NCBI GenBank assembly: GCA_964487525.1
Contig: CAZAQC010000001.1
Location: forward strand, 1-43,540
Direction of reading: 5' to 3'
DNA length: 43,540 bases
From: UBA2177 sp964487525
Lineage (GTDB): Bacteria > Patescibacteriota > Dojkabacteria > SC72
In this document: positions 23,911 to 31,630 of the stretch, piece by piece
Layout of the letters: each line of letters starts with the position of its first letter
How positions within the stretch are numbered: position 1 is the stretch's first letter
Made by a program: the position numbers and the translations under genes
The notes under the pieces: generated by a model
Seen by the model: the letters and a program-made list of their open reading frames with translations, nothing else
Told to the model about the DNA's origin: nothing
The model's database searches: none

Positions 23911-24495
23911 ATGCTTAAAAAGTATACTGCCTTTACTCTTGTTGAGTTACTCATAGTTATGGGAATATTGATAATACTTCTGGTTATTGGAGTAACAGTA
24001 GGAAGATATGCAATACTAAAGGCTCAAGATGCAACACACAAAGATGCGGTTAGAAACCTCTATGCTCTTCTTTTAGAGTACAAACAGGAGAATGGAAAAT
24101 ATCCAGAATTAGGAACATGCTCATCCTGCATTGAAAAAGAAATGTTTGCGTATGCATTAGGATATAACGGGACATCAGAGGATCATATATTAAAAGCATA
24201 TGCAGAAGAAGAAGGTGGTTTTGATGGAGGTTCTAATGCAACCTATTACTATACCGTGGATGAGTATGATCAACAATTTGTATTAGTATGCGTTTCTTTA
24301 GGAGGTGTAGATGATGAGATGGAAAGAGGTTTCTATTGTACTGGTAGCGGTTTCGGCCTTCTTCCAGAGAACAATCCAATTCCATATGGAGACATTGGTT
24401 CTCAAGCAAGTGGAGATCCTTATGCAATAACTATAAAGAGCCAGGATCAATCAGATTGGAGACCAAAAGAGGGAGGATTTTGGTTAAGTAATTAA
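23911..24495 (+). CDS. Type IV pilin-like protein, paralogue of the first pilin
   Basis: 194 residues from the start MLKKYTA; in-frame ATGs at 23884 and 23896 overlap pilD and would give leaders of 16 and 12 residues. I prefer 23911 because the leader then has 7 residues like its siblings. The processing site is A|FTLVELLIV with Glu at +5. The hydrophobic helix is followed by an alpha-beta region with the motifs CSSC, TYYYTVDE and VCVSLGGVDDEMERGFYC, clearly homologous to the C-terminal half of the 188-residue pilin. It is the second gene of the pilD unit. It could be an alternate major pilin or a minor one. Confidence 0.85.
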   Translation: MLKKYTAFTLVELLIVMGILIILLVIGVTVGRYAILKAQDATHKDAVRNLYALLLEYKQENGKYPELGTCSSCIEKEMFAYALGYNGTSEDHILKAYAEEEGGFDGGSNATYYYTVDEYDQQFVLVCVSLGGVDDEMERGFYCTGSGFGLLPENNPIPYGDIGSQASGDPYAITIKSQDQSDWRPKEGGFWLSN

Positions 24496-24551
24496 TTGAA
24501 TCCTAGTCTGTGTTGTGTTAGATTTAATTATTGAATTTATATTAAACTGCC

Positions 24552-25274
24552 TTGAAGAATTCAAAAAGTGTAAATAAATATCCTGCATATACCCTATTGG
24601 AGCTGTTAGTTGTAATGTCAATATTTATTATTCTTGGAGGAATGACATTCTCTTCTTTTGATGGATTGCAAAATACAATCAAAATGAACGAATACATGCT
24701 TAATTTAGAACAGGATATTAGGAATGTACAAAGATCTGCAATGCTTCTACAAAGAAGCCCCGGGGAGAAATGGATATATGGGTTGGGAGTAGATTTCTCA
24801 AATATGGGAGATGATGGAATGTACAAAGTATTTAAATGGTGCTCACCTTTTAATGACTATGGTGATGATATAACAACGAAATCAGATATCCCAGCATACG
24901 ACCCAAGTTCAGGAGATATTAGCCAAGCTTCTATTCCAACTACTGTTACTCTTTCTAATACATGTGGTACAGAGGTAACAGATAATGAAATACTTAGAAC
25001 CGTTCCGGGCTATGATAGAAGTTTAGCATTACCTGTTTCAAATATTGTTTTAGGAAATGCAAGATTCCTCCTGTTCGAATCTGTTTCAGGAAGAGCATTT
25101 CTGTATGATATTAATGGAGATTTATTAAATTACGAGGCAACAGGAAAAATAATTGAAGATGGAAATGCAATACAAGATTTGAATATAGAGGTTACTCCTT
25201 TAGGTAAAGGAGCAACAAGAACTATTTCGGTTAGACATTTGTCAGGTAAGATAGATACTAATATTGGTGAATAA
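24552..25274 (+). CDS. Pilin-like minor subunit with TTG start
   Basis: 240 residues. The only start in front of the class III signal is TTG at 24552, giving KNSKSVNKYPA as leader, then YTLLELLVV with Glu at +5; Ala at -1 again. The hydrophobic helix runs to about residue 33 (MSIFIILGGMTF). The rest is a globular beta-rich domain of the FimT/GspH type in look, with two Cys in the middle (WCSPF, TCGTE). It sits between two other pilin-like genes, with 56 nt before it and 4 nt after it. Minor pilins of this size usually prime pilus assembly at the tip. Confidence 0.75.
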   Translation: MKNSKSVNKYPAYTLLELLVVMSIFIILGGMTFSSFDGLQNTIKMNEYMLNLEQDIRNVQRSAMLLQRSPGEKWIYGLGVDFSNMGDDGMYKVFKWCSPFNDYGDDITTKSDIPAYDPSSGDISQASIPTTVTLSNTCGTEVTDNEILRTVPGYDRSLALPVSNIVLGNARFLLFESVSGRAFLYDINGDLLNYEATGKIIEDGNAIQDLNIEVTPLGKGATRTISVRHLSGKIDTNIGE

Positions 25275-25278
25275 AAAT

Positions 25279-25827
25279 ATGAAAAGAAAATATGAAGCAT
25301 TAGGTTTTGTTGAAGCTCTTGTAGCAATAATGGTTGTTGGAATATCATCTGTGGTTTTGATGCAGATAGCTGTCAATACAATGCAAAACACAATACAAAA
25401 TGAGATCATTGATAATATGACACAGTATGCAGTAGAAGGTGCAGAGTTAGCACAAGATATTGCAAATAGAGGTAGTACGACAGGGGATGATATATTTCCA
25501 GAGAAAAGTTCCTGGGGAAGATGTTTTTCATTCATTAAGGTCCAAGATCAAGAAGATGAAGAAAAGTTTGTTTATTACTTTGCAAAAAATACAGAGAATT
25601 TGTTCTTAAGTTTTGATAAGACAGATGATAGAGAATTGTACAAAGACATTGCAATTCTTTCGGAGGAAGATGAACTTTTTAGAGTAATTTGTCTTGACGA
25701 AAGTAATGTTGATAATCCATCTTTTGTCATTGGTAGCGTAGTTGTTGGACAGAGAAATTCTGATGGTACTATAACTAAAAAGAATTTTGTTAAAGATTAT
25801 TCATATTTGACAGTTATCAATTTATGA
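25279..25827 (+). CDS. Pilin-like minor subunit (GspI/PilV-like)
   Basis: 182 residues from ATG 25279; upstream TTG and GTG codons overlap the previous stop. The leader MKRKYEA precedes LGFVEALVAIMVVG: Glu at +5 of the mature helix and Ala at -1. The GFVE(A/V)LVA pattern is typical of PilV/GspI-type pseudopilins. The rest is acidic with one Cys pair (RCFSF, ICLDE). It is translationally coupled to the next gene, whose ATG overlaps its TGA by 4 nt. It is probably part of the tip complex that starts the pilus. Confidence 0.8.
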   Translation: MKRKYEALGFVEALVAIMVVGISSVVLMQIAVNTMQNTIQNEIIDNMTQYAVEGAELAQDIANRGSTTGDDIFPEKSSWGRCFSFIKVQDQEDEEKFVYYFAKNTENLFLSFDKTDDRELYKDIAILSEEDELFRVICLDESNVDNPSFVIGSVVVGQRNSDGTITKKNFVKDYSYLTVINL

Positions 25828-26543
25828 GAAAGATGCAGAAAAGAAAATATGAGGCTTTTAGTTTGATAGAAATGCTTTTGACTATAGCAATTATTGGTAT
25901 GGTAATGTTAATATCCTCCATAACATTAACGGCTTTAATTAAGGTATCTACTGTAGCAAGTAATAAAATAAGGGCAAGAAACGAATCAGAGTTTGTTTTA
26001 GAACTAGTAAGAAGAACTGTAAGAAATTCTGACCCTTCCGATGTATATATATTTGAATCAGAAAATGCAAGAACATATGATCCCGCTTTAGGAGTTGTAG
26101 TAAATGATCCGTTAATTGATATAGAGTCAATATATGCAGTTGCACTGGGAGAAAATGAGCTTGGTAATGAGATACATTTCAGACCGTATGGGTATAAGGA
26201 TTGGATATGTCTAGGATTTTTCCTTTCTACAGATTCAGTATCCCTTCCTGAAGAAGAACGGAGAGGGTATATACTTAGAACTACATCCCAAGATCTTTCA
26301 GGTACTCATGAAAGCTGTTTTCAAAGTGGTGGGTCATATGCAAATTATTTAATTGTTTTGAACTCTGATTATGTTGATGTTAACAATTTTAGTATAGCTT
26401 ATACTGTCTCGAATGATTCAAACTATATCTTGAGATTTGATATAGAATCAGAACCAGTTGATTGGTATCTAGGGCAAGGCTCCCCTATTAACAAAAAGGT
26501 ATATAGACAAGGAATAGTATCGACTGAGGGATTGATATGGTAG
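25824..26543 (+). CDS. Pilin-like minor subunit (GspJ/PilW-like)
   Basis: 239 residues. Leader MRKMQKRKYEA, cleavage before FSLIEMLLTIAI with Glu at +5 and Ala at -1. It has a long globular domain with two Cys (ICLGFF, SCFQSG). Size and order after the GspI/PilV-like gene match the GspJ/PilW position of minor-pilin clusters. The start overlaps the preceding stop (ATGA). The gene closes the pilin block; a 61-nt gap with TATAAA-like sequence precedes the response regulator, which may start a new transcript. Confidence 0.78.
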   Translation: MRKMQKRKYEAFSLIEMLLTIAIIGMVMLISSITLTALIKVSTVASNKIRARNESEFVLELVRRTVRNSDPSDVYIFESENARTYDPALGVVVNDPLIDIESIYAVALGENELGNEIHFRPYGYKDWICLGFFLSTDSVSLPEEERRGYILRTTSQDLSGTHESCFQSGGSYANYLIVLNSDYVDVNNFSIAYTVSNDSNYILRFDIESEPVDWYLGQGSPINKKVYRQGIVSTEGLIW

Positions 26544-26604
26544 TATATATATGTTATTTATATTAAGTATAAATATAGAAATTTAATTTATTAAACTCTT
26601 TAGT

Positions 26605-26991
26605 ATGGCAGACAAATCTAATGTAATTTTAATAGTTGAAGATGAAAAAGAGTTATTAGACTCATATAAAGAATTGGTAGAATCAGCAGGATATGTTTGT
26701 ATGACAGCTACTGATGGATATCAAGGATTAGACGTATTAGCAAAAAATGTTGGAGGTGTTGATTTAGTCCTTCTGGATTTAATGATGCCAGGTGTTGATG
26801 GTTTAGAAGTTCTGAGGGCAGCTAGATCTGATCCTGATAAATACGGGAATATGCCAATAATTGTATTGACAAATATGACAAGTGAAAGTGTAATAAAAGA
26901 ATCATTTGATTTAGGTTCTTCCTCCTACTTGGTTAAGACAGATATCGACTATCAGGGATTAGTAAAGGAATTAAATAAATATTTGGGTTAG
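26605..26991 (+). CDS. Receiver-only response regulator (CheY/PilH-like)
   Basis: 128 residues, a single REC domain and nothing else. Acidic pocket VEDEKE near residue 12, phosphoacceptor Asp in LVLLDLMMPG (about 57), Thr in VLTN (about 87) and Lys in YLVKTD (about 110). Such stand-alone receivers pass a phosphoryl signal by binding a partner, as CheY and PilG/PilH do for motility or twitching. No sensor kinase is in the window. It lies between the pilin block and pilM, so it probably tunes pilus assembly or retraction. TATAAA/TAGAAA elements about 25-40 nt upstream are possible -10 boxes. Confidence 0.9.
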   Translation: MADKSNVILIVEDEKELLDSYKELVESAGYVCMTATDGYQGLDVLAKNVGGVDLVLLDLMMPGVDGLEVLRAARSDPDKYGNMPIIVLTNMTSESVIKESFDLGSSSYLVKTDIDYQGLVKELNKYLG

Positions 26992-27069
26992 TAAGTAATA
27001 TGTGTTTTAAACACTTCTATTTTCTGTTATATTATATACTAACTATGTTAATTTAAATCTGCTCAAGAA

Positions 27070-28101
27070 ATGGCGAAATTGCCTGATCATGTTGGAATAG
27101 ACTTCGGAACTCACTCAGTAAAAGCTGTGGAATTAGGAAGAATATCTTCCGAAAAACCAGTCCTAATAAATTTGGGTTCCCAGGTAACTCCTAAGGGTGT
27201 AATAAACAGTGAAGATAAAAATGATAAAAGGAGGTTAGCAGATGTATTAAAGAAACTCTTCGATTCATCCAAGATAAAGAATAGAAATGTTGTAATGGCT
27301 CTTCCAGAGTTTTCAGTTTTTACTAGATTTTTAGAATTTCCTGGAGTAAAGAAAGAAGAGTTAAAAGATGCAGTATATTTTGAGGCTAAGCAATATATTC
27401 CTATGCCTTTAAATGAAGTTCAGTTAAGTTATGTCCCTATTGGTTTTAATACAGAGAAAAATGCACCAAGAGTCTTGGTAGTAGCTGCTCCACGAAAAAT
27501 TATAGATATATATATAAATATTTCCATGCTAGCAGGCCTAGACCTTGTCGCTATAGAAACAGAATCTGTTGCAATGGGAAGAGCTATGTATAAGTCTACA
27601 GGTAAGAAAAACTTAGTAATGTTAGATTTTGGAGCAAACAGTACAGATATGAGTATTTTAGCTGATGGTTATTTAGTTTTCTCTCAAAGTATAGCAATAG
27701 GATCAGATTCTCTAACCCAAGCAGTTATCAATAAGTTCAATTTTGAATATCAAAGAGCTGAGGAATTTAAAAGGAACTATGGTATCTCCGAAGGAGTCCT
27801 AGAAGGTAAAATATACAATGTACTCTCCCCTATCATTGAATCAATAATGGTTGAAGTAAGAAGAGGTGTTGAATTCTATAAAAACAGAACACTGTCCGTT
27901 GCTCCTTCTGACTATCTTTTGAATGGAGATGGAGCATTACTTCCTGGATTGTCCGAATATGTATCAAAAAGCTTAGGTGTAAATGCAGTAATGGCTATTC
28001 CATGGAACAATATTGGAGTAGAAAGTAGATTTAAGGATATAGTAGTAAAAAGTGGATCTTCTTACTCTGTAGCTATAGGATTAGCTTTGAAAGATGAATA
28101 A
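27070..28101 (+). CDS. pilM: Pilus assembly protein PilM (actin-like)
   Basis: 343 residues. It starts HVGIDFGTHSVKAVEL, the phosphate-1 loop of the actin/FtsA fold; then LEFPGVKKEELKDAVYFEAKQYIPMPLNE and MLDFGANSTDMSIL (phosphate-2), with NGDGALLPGLSEYV as the adenosine motif. PilM binds ATP and the N-terminal tail of PilN on the cytoplasmic side, linking the pilus motor to the periplasmic-side complex. The length is normal. Its end overlaps the possible first ATG of the pilN-like gene. TATTAT and TATACT boxes about 25-40 nt upstream may provide a promoter. Confidence 0.93.
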   Translation: MAKLPDHVGIDFGTHSVKAVELGRISSEKPVLINLGSQVTPKGVINSEDKNDKRRLADVLKKLFDSSKIKNRNVVMALPEFSVFTRFLEFPGVKKEELKDAVYFEAKQYIPMPLNEVQLSYVPIGFNTEKNAPRVLVVAAPRKIIDIYINISMLAGLDLVAIETESVAMGRAMYKSTGKKNLVMLDFGANSTDMSILADGYLVFSQSIAIGSDSLTQAVINKFNFEYQRAEEFKRNYGISEGVLEGKIYNVLSPIIESIMVEVRRGVEFYKNRTLSVAPSDYLLNGDGALLPGLSEYVSKSLGVNAVMAIPWNNIGVESRFKDIVVKSGSSYSVAIGLALKDE

Positions 28102-28822
28102 TATGGAACAAAACAAAGTAGTAAAAGAAGAAAGTGTTAAGAAAACAACTGTTCCTGTTCCCAATAAGGAAGTTCCCCATCCAAAAAAAGAAGTAACAAA
28201 GAAAGCTCCTGTGGAGGAGGTTAAGAAAAAAGAAACTGAGATTCCAGAGACTATTGTAGAAGAGGCTGGTATTAACCTCATACCTACAATGACAAAGGAA
28301 GAGATTAAAGTAGATGAGAAAAAGAAGAAAATCAATGTAAGCGCTTTAGTTAGCCTATCATTACTATTTTCAGTATCTATTTTGATAACAGGATTTAATA
28401 TTATCTCCAAAATACAGCTTAATACAGAGAAGGATAAACTATTTGCTTATGAAAAAAGTGTAGAAGCATATAATCAATTTATACTTGGTAATAATGAAAT
28501 TCTTGAACGTGTTTCTTTGTATAAGGATATACAAGAGGGAAAATTCTCTACCAAGGCAGTTGTAGACTATGTTGAAAGTATTGCTACTAAGAGTGGAAGT
28601 AGTGAATTAATAGAATTCTCTTTTTCAGGAGACAGAGGCTTCTCATTCACGGGAGAAGCTCAAGATTTAGAAGATGTTGCTAAGCTATGGTATCTTTTGA
28701 CTAATGATCTTCGTATAGAAGGAATAACTCTAAAATCAATCTCAAAAGGAGATGATGGTACAAGATTTTCTTTCACTGGTGATTTGAAATTAGATCAATT
28801 TGTAAATTCAACAAATAATTAA
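28094..28822 (+). CDS. pilN: PilN-like assembly protein with extended cytoplasmic tail
   Basis: 242 residues from ATG 28094; ATG 28103 is equally possible and begins MEQNK. Residues about 1-60 are Lys/Pro/Glu-rich and disordered; then INLIPTMTKEE, the PilN tail motif that docks in the PilM groove, at about 68; a membrane span at about 90-112 (LVSLSLLFSVSILITGF); a coiled coil; and a small alpha-beta domain at the outer face. In standard PilN the INLLP motif is at the very N-terminus, so this protein carries about 60 extra residues before it. It lies between pilM and the pilO-like gene, as in classical loci. Confidence 0.82.
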   Translation: MNNMEQNKVVKEESVKKTTVPVPNKEVPHPKKEVTKKAPVEEVKKKETEIPETIVEEAGINLIPTMTKEEIKVDEKKKKINVSALVSLSLLFSVSILITGFNIISKIQLNTEKDKLFAYEKSVEAYNQFILGNNEILERVSLYKDIQEGKFSTKAVVDYVESIATKSGSSELIEFSFSGDRGFSFTGEAQDLEDVAKLWYLLTNDLRIEGITLKSISKGDDGTRFSFTGDLKLDQFVNSTNN

Positions 28823-28824
28823 AT

Positions 28825-29553
28825 ATGGCAAATGTAATAGATAAAACCGCTACACAAAATAGAACTAAGAAAGAGATAGATGCTATAAGTGACAAGATAA
28901 AGGCATCTAGGTTAAACATGAAGGATATAATTATTCCATTTTCTGTGGGAGTGATATTAATTATGCTTGGGATATTTGTATTTGTACCTATGGTAAAAGC
29001 AGCTTTGGACTTCAGAGTAGAATATCGAGAAATAAAAGAAAAGGAGAAAGCATTAGAAGATTTAGAATCTAAGTTGAAAAATATAGATGAAGGGACATAT
29101 CAGATAGATTTGTTAAATGCGAAGGAAGTAATACCAAAAACTTTAAGGGTATCTAGCTTTATGTATTATATTGATACTTTAGCTAATGAAAAAGCTTTGG
29201 CTTCTAAATCATTATCAGCTGGTGATATCCAAGTTTCTGTAACAAAGAGTGGAGAGGATACAAAAGAGAAGAACTCATACTTAGGTGTAAGTGGTCCATT
29301 AGCCTATTCGGGATCTTTAAATAATATATTAGAGTTCCTAGATACGCTTTATTCGGCTTCTCCATATATCATTTCTGCGGATAATGTGTCTTTGAAGAAA
29401 TCAGGAGAAGAGTGGAAAGTAACACTAAATGTTACTGGGTACTATGTCCCAGAAGGTAGTGTTGAAGCTGATTTGTATACTTCTTTTGTGAGTTATAGCC
29501 AATACCAAGATATAATAGATATATTTGCTCAAAAAGCTGAAAAGCTAAAGTAG
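28825..29553 (+). CDS. pilO: PilO-like assembly protein
   Basis: 242 residues. A charged cytoplasmic stretch of about 32 residues, a membrane span (about 36-55, IIIPFSVGVILIMLGIFVFVP), a coiled coil (about 65-95) and a C-terminal ferredoxin-like domain (about 105-225). This layout, with position 2 nt after the pilN-like gene, identifies PilO, which pairs with PilN through the coiled coil. No PilP or PilQ follows, as expected for a cell without a typical outer membrane. The locus ends here: the convergent KH-domain gene ends 4 nt away, with no terminator in between. Confidence 0.82.
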   Translation: MANVIDKTATQNRTKKEIDAISDKIKASRLNMKDIIIPFSVGVILIMLGIFVFVPMVKAALDFRVEYREIKEKEKALEDLESKLKNIDEGTYQIDLLNAKEVIPKTLRVSSFMYYIDTLANEKALASKSLSAGDIQVSVTKSGEDTKEKNSYLGVSGPLAYSGSLNNILEFLDTLYSASPYIISADNVSLKKSGEEWKVTLNVTGYYVPEGSVEADLYTSFVSYSQYQDIIDIFAQKAEKLK

Positions 29554-29557
29554 AGAT

Positions 29558-29884
29558 CTATAGTTCCTCGTCTACAAGCATACTGTCAGTACTCTCCTCT
29601 GTCTCTTGTGTAGGTACTGGAATATCTTCGTTTCTATTAGCGTTATCATCCTTTATAAGGACCTTTACTCTTCGTTCGTTTCTAATAGCATTGATAGTTA
29701 TTAAATCTCTAATTGCATTGATAGTTCTACCTTTTCTACCAATAACAACCCCTTTATCAGTTTCTGCAACATCAATAGTTAATATAGTAAGTCCAGGAAA
29801 ATCTACACTTTCTCTCTCTTCTACACTAACTTCATCGGGATTATTCACAATGGATTTCACAATGTGTTCTAATAGCTCTTTCAT
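29558..29884 (-). CDS. KH-domain RNA-binding protein (KhpA-like)
   Basis: 108 residues. One KH domain with the loop VIGRKGRTINAIRDLI: the G-x-x-G motif is GRKG, which contacts RNA. The C-terminus has an acidic tail (TQETEESTDSMLVDEEL) of about 25 residues. KhpA proteins are small, often act with KhpB, and are commonly encoded next to rpsP, as here: rpsP is 39 nt upstream on the same strand. The role is global RNA binding linked to ribosome assembly or cell division in other bacteria. Last gene of the rpmF-nusB-rnc-rpsP run, and convergent with the pilO-like gene. Confidence 0.88.
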   Translation of the reverse strand: MKELLEHIVKSIVNNPDEVSVEERESVDFPGLTILTIDVAETDKGVVIGRKGRTINAIRDLITINAIRNERRVKVLIKDDNANRNEDIPVPTQETEESTDSMLVDEEL

Positions 29885-29923
29885 ATCCTTTTTTTAATAA
29901 ATATATTTTATTAAAATATTATA

Positions 29924-30226
29924 CTACTCTTTCTCCTCTTTTGTCTTCTTTTCAGTATTTGGCTTCGTAGAACCTCTCTTTAGGCCTTTAAGAAGACCCT
30001 CTTTTACAAAATATTGAGCAATTGTGTCAGTAGGTTGAGCCCCTTTTGATAGCCAATATTCAGCCCTATCCTTTTGAACTTCAAATAATGTTGGATTATT
30101 TCTAGGATTATAGTAACCTATCTCTTCAACAGTTCTACCATCTCTAGGTCTTTTAGCCTCAACCACTACAATTCTGTAATGAGGTTCACCCCTTCTTCCT
30201 GTTCTTTTTAATCTTATTTTTAACAT
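29924..30226 (-). CDS. rpsP: Small-subunit ribosomal protein bS16
   Basis: 100 residues. MLKIRLKRTGRRGEPHYRIV at the start, followed by the RPRDGRTVEEIGYYNP block, is characteristic of bS16. The remainder (WLSKGAQPTDTIAQYFVKEGLL) also matches the family. A short Lys/Glu-rich tail follows. It helps assemble the 5' domain of 16S rRNA. It lies between rnc and the KH gene on the minus strand, 38 nt after rnc, in a translation/RNA-processing operon. Confidence 0.97.
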   Translation of the reverse strand: MLKIRLKRTGRRGEPHYRIVVVEAKRPRDGRTVEEIGYYNPRNNPTLFEVQKDRAEYWLSKGAQPTDTIAQYFVKEGLLKGLKRGSTKPNTEKKTKEEKE

Positions 30227-30264
30227 GAGTTGATTCTATCAAATCAAATATTTTAATTCAAGGA

Positions 30265-30960
30265 CTATTCCTTATCTTTCATTAATATATCAATAGCTTT
30301 TTGAGCTGCATCCTCTTCTGCTTTCTGTTTACTTAATCCAAACCCTTCAGTTAATATGTTTTTATTTACCTTTAGAGTAACAGTAAAACTCTTGTCATGA
30401 TCAGGACCATCTTCTCTTATTACATCATATGAAGGTGTAACTTTGTATTTTGCTTGAACCATTTCTTGTACTTTTGTTTTGGGATCAATGAAAAGCTCAT
30501 TATCTATTATATTTGATAGGCTTTTCAATAGGGTCATCTCTACAAATTCTTCACATTTCTTTAATCCTTGATCTAGATATATTGCACCTAATATCGCCTC
30601 ATATGCATTTGCTAGAAGGTAATCTTTATCCTTACCTCCAGAATCTTCCTCTCCTTTAGACATTAAAAGATGCTCTCCTACCTCTAATCTTCTTGATTCT
30701 TTAGCTAAACTCTCTGTTCTTACTAAGGCTGATCTTATATTTGTTAATTCTCCTTCCGTTCTAAGAGGATATTCATAGAAAAGCTTTGAAGATACTATTA
30801 ACTCTAAGACAGCATCTCCAAGAAATTCTAACCTCTCATTATTCTCTAAACCTTGCTCCCTATTTTCATTTAGATATGATCTGTGAGTAAATGCCTTTTT
30901 AAGAAGATCTTTGTTGACAAATTGAATATCTAATTTTTTCTCAATCATTTCTTCATTCAT
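30265..30960 (-). CDS. rnc: Ribonuclease III
   Basis: 231 residues. The catalytic signature NNERLEFLGDAVLELIVS (about 40-57) carries the acidic metal-binding residues; the second acidic site is near EAILGAIYLDQG. The double-stranded RNA-binding domain covers about 155-228 (DPKTKVQEMVQ ... KQKAEEDAAQKAI). RNase III cleaves double-stranded RNA, including rRNA precursors. I start at ATG 30960, which overlaps the last 8 nt of nusB and has an AGGAGG sequence a few nt upstream inside nusB; an 18-codon longer frame would overlap nusB further and adds an unlikely tail. Confidence 0.96.
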   Translation of the reverse strand: MNEEMIEKKLDIQFVNKDLLKKAFTHRSYLNENREQGLENNERLEFLGDAVLELIVSSKLFYEYPLRTEGELTNIRSALVRTESLAKESRRLEVGEHLLMSKGEEDSGGKDKDYLLANAYEAILGAIYLDQGLKKCEEFVEMTLLKSLSNIIDNELFIDPKTKVQEMVQAKYKVTPSYDVIREDGPDHDKSFTVTLKVNKNILTEGFGLSKQKAEEDAAQKAIDILMKDKE

Positions 30961-31396
30961 TTCCTTCCTCCTTCTTAGTTTCTTCATATATAGCTCCAAG
31001 TACTCCATTGACAAATTTGCTACTTATTTCTCCACCAAAATCTCTAGCTATTTCAATAGCCTCATCTATTGCAACTTTTGGAGGAGTTATTTTTCCTACA
31101 AATCCTTCAAATATTGCAATTCTTAATATTTGCAAATCCACAAGCTTCATTTGAGTAATTGGCCATTGTGGAGCATGTAATTTTATTATCTCATCAATAC
31201 TCTTGGTACTACCAGATACTCCATCTACTATCTTTTTGTAAAGATCTTCGTTGTACTCAGTCATTTCATTAATTTCCATTAGTTCCTTAACCGGTATTTC
31301 TACTGTTGGGATATCTTCTATATTGAAATAATCGGAAAACAACTCTTGTAATGCAAGAATTCTAGCTTGATGTCTTGGGTCTGTAGACCTTTTCAT
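30953..31396 (-). CDS. nusB: Transcription antitermination factor NusB
   Basis: 147 residues, all-helical. Starts KRSTDPRHQARILALQELF, matching the RNA-binding N-terminal helix of NusB, and ends with VAIDEAIEIARDFGGEISSKFVNGVLGAIY, the family's conserved C-terminal block. NusB with S10 binds boxA in rRNA leaders and prevents early termination. It starts 6 nt after rpmF on the same strand and overlaps rnc by 8 nt. Confidence 0.95.
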   Translation of the reverse strand: MKRSTDPRHQARILALQELFSDYFNIEDIPTVEIPVKELMEINEMTEYNEDLYKKIVDGVSGSTKSIDEIIKLHAPQWPITQMKLVDLQILRIAIFEGFVGKITPPKVAIDEAIEIARDFGGEISSKFVNGVLGAIYEETKKEEGNE

Positions 31397-31402
31397 ATCT
31401 TT

Positions 31403-31567
31403 CTATTTAGATTTTTTATAGTTACCACAATATTGGCATTCGAAGTGACTTCTTTTTACATTTCCACATTTTGGACATTTTGAAGCGCCTTCTATTTTCA
31501 AAGCATTGTGTGATCTTCTTCTATTTTTTCTCCCTTTGGAAATTCTTCTTTTTGGTACTGCTCCCAT
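31403..31567 (-). CDS. rpmF: Large-subunit ribosomal protein bL32
   Basis: 54 residues, too short for a routine ORF search. MGAVPKRRISKGRKNRRRSH at the start is the bL32 signature; a zinc ribbon follows with CPKC and CQYC pairs (Cys31, 34, 44, 47), so this is the zinc-binding C+ form. ATG 31567, TAG 31403-31405. It begins the minus-strand run rpmF-nusB-rnc-rpsP-KH gene. TATAAT at 31598-31603 and TATAAA nearer the gene are possible -10 boxes, with a palindrome directly upstream. Confidence 0.95.
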   Translation of the reverse strand: MGAVPKRRISKGRKNRRRSHNALKIEGASKCPKCGNVKRSHFECQYCGNYKKSK

Positions 31568-31597
31568 AATTAGTTATTTATATTTTATAGCTTAGTG

Positions 31598-31622
31598 ATT
31601 ATATGTAATATGTTAACATATT
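31598..31622 (-). promoter_or_regulatory. rpmF promoter with 16-bp perfect palindrome
   Basis: AATATGTTAACATATT (31607-31622) equals its own reverse complement. On the minus strand it lies 3 nt before TATAAT (31603-31598), thus over the spacer/-35 zone. It fits an operator for the rpmF-nusB-rnc-rpsP run; it could also be only an AT-rich chance palindrome. Confidence 0.45.
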
Positions 31623-31630
31623 TCAACAAC

